A stretch of DNA of 6,743 nt, taken from contig CAIVYX010000036.1 of assembly GCA_903910245.1 (NCBI GenBank), forward strand, positions 1 to 6,743. Reading direction: 5' to 3'. Positions 5,358-6,743 of this stretch are shown piece after piece. The notes beneath the pieces were generated by a model. The model was not told the DNA's origin. It ran no database searches and worked only from the letters and a program-made list of their open reading frames with translations. A program made the translations under genes and the position numbers. This stretch comes from an uncultured Opitutia bacterium. GTDB lineage: Bacteria; Verrucomicrobiota; Verrucomicrobiia; Opitutales; UBA953. Position 1 is the stretch's first letter. The number at the start of each line of letters is the position of its first letter.

Positions 5358-6433
5358 GCAATGGGTTTGGCCGTGAGCCAGCGGGTGACGAGCGGGCGCA
5401 TCGGGCGTTCGACAAGGACATGCACCAAGCAGGCCAGTATGATCGTCACCACGAAGCACATGCCGATCGCCGGGCGTAGGCCGAGACCCATGGCGTTAGC
5501 CTTGAACCATGGGATCGTCACAAGCTGGACGAGATAAAGCGCGAAGCTGGCCTCACCGAGAAACACGAATACCGGGTGGCCGAAGATCCGCGTGGCCAGC
5601 CCCTCGGAGGCACGGGTGAAGTAGGTGAAGGCAAGGATGAGGCAAGGCAAGGCGACGATGCCTTGGGCAACCCAGGGGAATGTCTTGGCGAAGATTGCGA
5701 GATAAACCACTAGGCCGAAGATCGCCCAAGCGGCCTTACGCCCCGAGGGGGTCGTCGCGGTTTCGCGCAAGGCCAGCACGCCGGCGAAGACGCCGGCTAC
5801 GAATTCCGGGAGACGGAAGATCGGCACCGAATAGTAGAAAACGGTCTGGGTGAACAAATCCATCGGCTGGATGTATTTCCCCATGATGGCGAAGAAGAAC
5901 AACAGGCCGACGGCCCAGCGAATGCCGAGGGTGAGCGCCCGGTCCGAAAGTCCGCGGGCATGGAAGAGGATCAGCGGGAAAAGCGCATAGAAGAATACCT
6001 CGACCGAGAGGGACCACGTGCCGTCGCGGCCGTGCCCGCCCATGAACATCTGCGGGAACCAAGCATTGGTGAGCGTGAGATCGGCCAGGCCGTGGGCCGC
6101 CGCCGAGCGTAGCGGCTTATCCCCAAGTTCCCCGGCGAATCCGTTGAGCAGCCAGCCGGAAACGAGCACGAAGAGGTAGACGGGGTAGATGCGAGCGAAA
6201 CGGCGGACGGCGTAGCCACGGAAATCAGCCAGCGGCTCCGTGCCGACGGCGGCCTGGGCGAGGATGAAGCCCGAGAGCACGAAGAAGAACGCCAGCCCGA
6301 CGGCGCCGGAGTGGAGAAACTTGTCGACCGGCGAAATCCCGAAGTCGCCATGCCAGATGTGCAGGTGAAACAGGAAGACCCAGAGGGCCGCCAGGAATCG
6401 TAGCGAGGTGAGTGCGGGGATCTGCTTGCGCAT
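5354..6433 (-). CDS. Membrane acyltransferase, acyltransferase-3 (OafA/NodX-like) family
   Basis: A polytopic inner-membrane enzyme of 359 residues, predicted to transfer an acetyl or other short acyl group from a cytoplasmic donor to a sugar hydroxyl of a surface glycan. The N-terminal LRFLAALWVFLFHLH (11-25) supplies the conserved Arg12 and His23. GLAFFFVLSGFILA (46-59), the VRRFARIYPVYL loop (76-87) with its paired arginines, GTWSLSVEVFFYALFP (138-153), PEFVAGVFAGVL (209-220), FLGEASFALYLVQL (291-304) and the C-terminal VERPMRPL (341-348) complete the family pattern. About ten hydrophobic segments can be picked out by eye. There is no C-terminal SGNH domain. It starts 3 bp after rmlA and overlaps the ketoisomerase start by 4 nt, so it is expressed with the nucleotide-sugar genes. 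The target could be the 3-acetamido sugar or another residue of the repeat; the sequence does not say. Confidence 0.92.
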   Translation of the reverse strand: MRKQIPALTSLRFLAALWVFLFHLHIWHGDFGISPVDKFLHSGAVGLAFFFVLSGFILAQAAVGTEPLADFRGYAVRRFARIYPVYLFVLVSGWLLNGFAGELGDKPLRSAAAHGLADLTLTNAWFPQMFMGGHGRDGTWSLSVEVFFYALFPLILFHARGLSDRALTLGIRWAVGLLFFFAIMGKYIQPMDLFTQTVFYYSVPIFRLPEFVAGVFAGVLALRETATTPSGRKAAWAIFGLVVYLAIFAKTFPWVAQGIVALPCLILAFTYFTRASEGLATRIFGHPVFVFLGEASFALYLVQLVTIPWFKANAMGLGLRPAIGMCFVVTIILACLVHVLVERPMRPLVTRWLTAKPIA

Positions 6434-6436
6434 CGG

Positions 6437-6743
6437 TCAGTGCTTCTGGCCGATGAGGGCCTTGAGGTATTCGCCATAGCCGGACTTAGCGATGGGCTCG
6501 GCGAGCTTGAGCAGCTGGGCATCGTCGATGTAACCGCGGCGCCAGGCGATCTCTTCGATGCAACCGATCTTGAAGCCCTGACGGGCCTCGACGATTTGCA
6601 CGAACTGCGAGGCCTGCAGGAGCGAGTCGAACGTGCCGGTGTCGAGCCACGCCGTGCCACGCGGGAGGACCTTGACGCTGAGCTTACCCTGGCGGAGATA
6701 CTCGCGGTTGACGTCGGTGATCTCGTACTCGCCGCGGGCTGAC
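6437..6743 (-). CDS. rmlA: Glucose-1-phosphate thymidylyltransferase, C-terminal part (5' end beyond window)
   Basis: RmlA (RfbA) joins dTTP and glucose-1-phosphate to make dTDP-glucose, the first step of the dTDP-sugar route used by the downstream genes. Only the last 101 residues are in the window, about a third of the usual 290 or so. They read SARGEYEITDVNREYL, then VLPRGTAWLDTGTFDSLLQAS with the conserved WLDTGT, then QFVQIVEARQGFKIGCIEEIAWRRGYI and a short C-terminal helix ending LIGQKH. These blocks are highly characteristic of RmlA, including the C-terminal part that forms the allosteric dTDP-sugar site in characterised enzymes. The 3' end lies 3 bp before the acyltransferase start, which indicates one operon. 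rmlB, needed for the next step, is not in the window. Confidence 0.96.
   Translation of the reverse strand, partial: SARGEYEITDVNREYLRQGKLSVKVLPRGTAWLDTGTFDSLLQASQFVQIVEARQGFKIGCIEEIAWRRGYIDDAQLLKLAEPIAKSGYGEYLKALIGQKH

Overview
The window lies inside a bacterial surface-polysaccharide (O-antigen, capsule or S-layer glycan type) gene cluster. The DNA is GC-rich, roughly 60% by eye. It has compact operons with 3-4 nt gene junctions and no recognisable Shine-Dalgarno motif before any start codon. The mix of a GT10 fucosyltransferase-like enzyme, a GT25 enzyme and an Fdt/Qdt-type amino-sugar pathway, together with SD-poor starts, fits a Verrucomicrobiota or Bacteroidota-like Gram-negative better than a proteobacterium. 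No taxonomic marker is present, so this remains inference.

Right block (about 3401-6743, minus strand, transcribed right to left). Five genes lie nearly end to end: the C-terminal third of rmlA (glucose-1-phosphate thymidylyltransferase), a membrane acyltransferase of the acyltransferase-3 family, a cupin sugar 3,4-ketoisomerase (FdtA/QdtA type), a left-handed beta-helix N-acetyltransferase (FdtC/QdtC type) and a DegT/DnrJ/EryC1/StrS PLP aminotransferase (FdtB/QdtB type). Together these are most steps from glucose-1-phosphate to dTDP-3-acetamido-3,6-dideoxyhexose (dTDP-Fuc3NAc or dTDP-Qui3NAc). RmlB (4,6-dehydratase) is missing and would be expected beyond the right edge. The ketoisomerase carries a mixed FdtA/QdtA signature, so which epimer is made cannot be settled here. 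The acyltransferase-3 protein probably O-acylates a sugar of the glycan.

Middle (about 2214-3400). A single plus-strand GT25 glycosyltransferase lies between the two minus-strand blocks. It diverges from the GT4 gene across 98 bp and converges on the aminotransferase gene across about 340 non-coding bp. That non-coding stretch holds two tandem arrays of degenerate 8-bp units, one directly after each stop codon. Both read in the same sense relative to the gene they follow, so they form an inverted pair around a core of about 150 bp with a direct repeat and hairpins. This is the least explained structure in the window.

Left block (about 1-2213, minus strand). A GT4 glycosyltransferase overlaps by 4 nt a GT10 (alpha-1,3-fucosyltransferase-like) gene that runs off the left edge. 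The three glycosyltransferases would assemble or decorate a repeat unit that probably contains the 3-acetamido-dideoxyhexose. No mobile-element gene, tRNA, rRNA or CRISPR array was seen.
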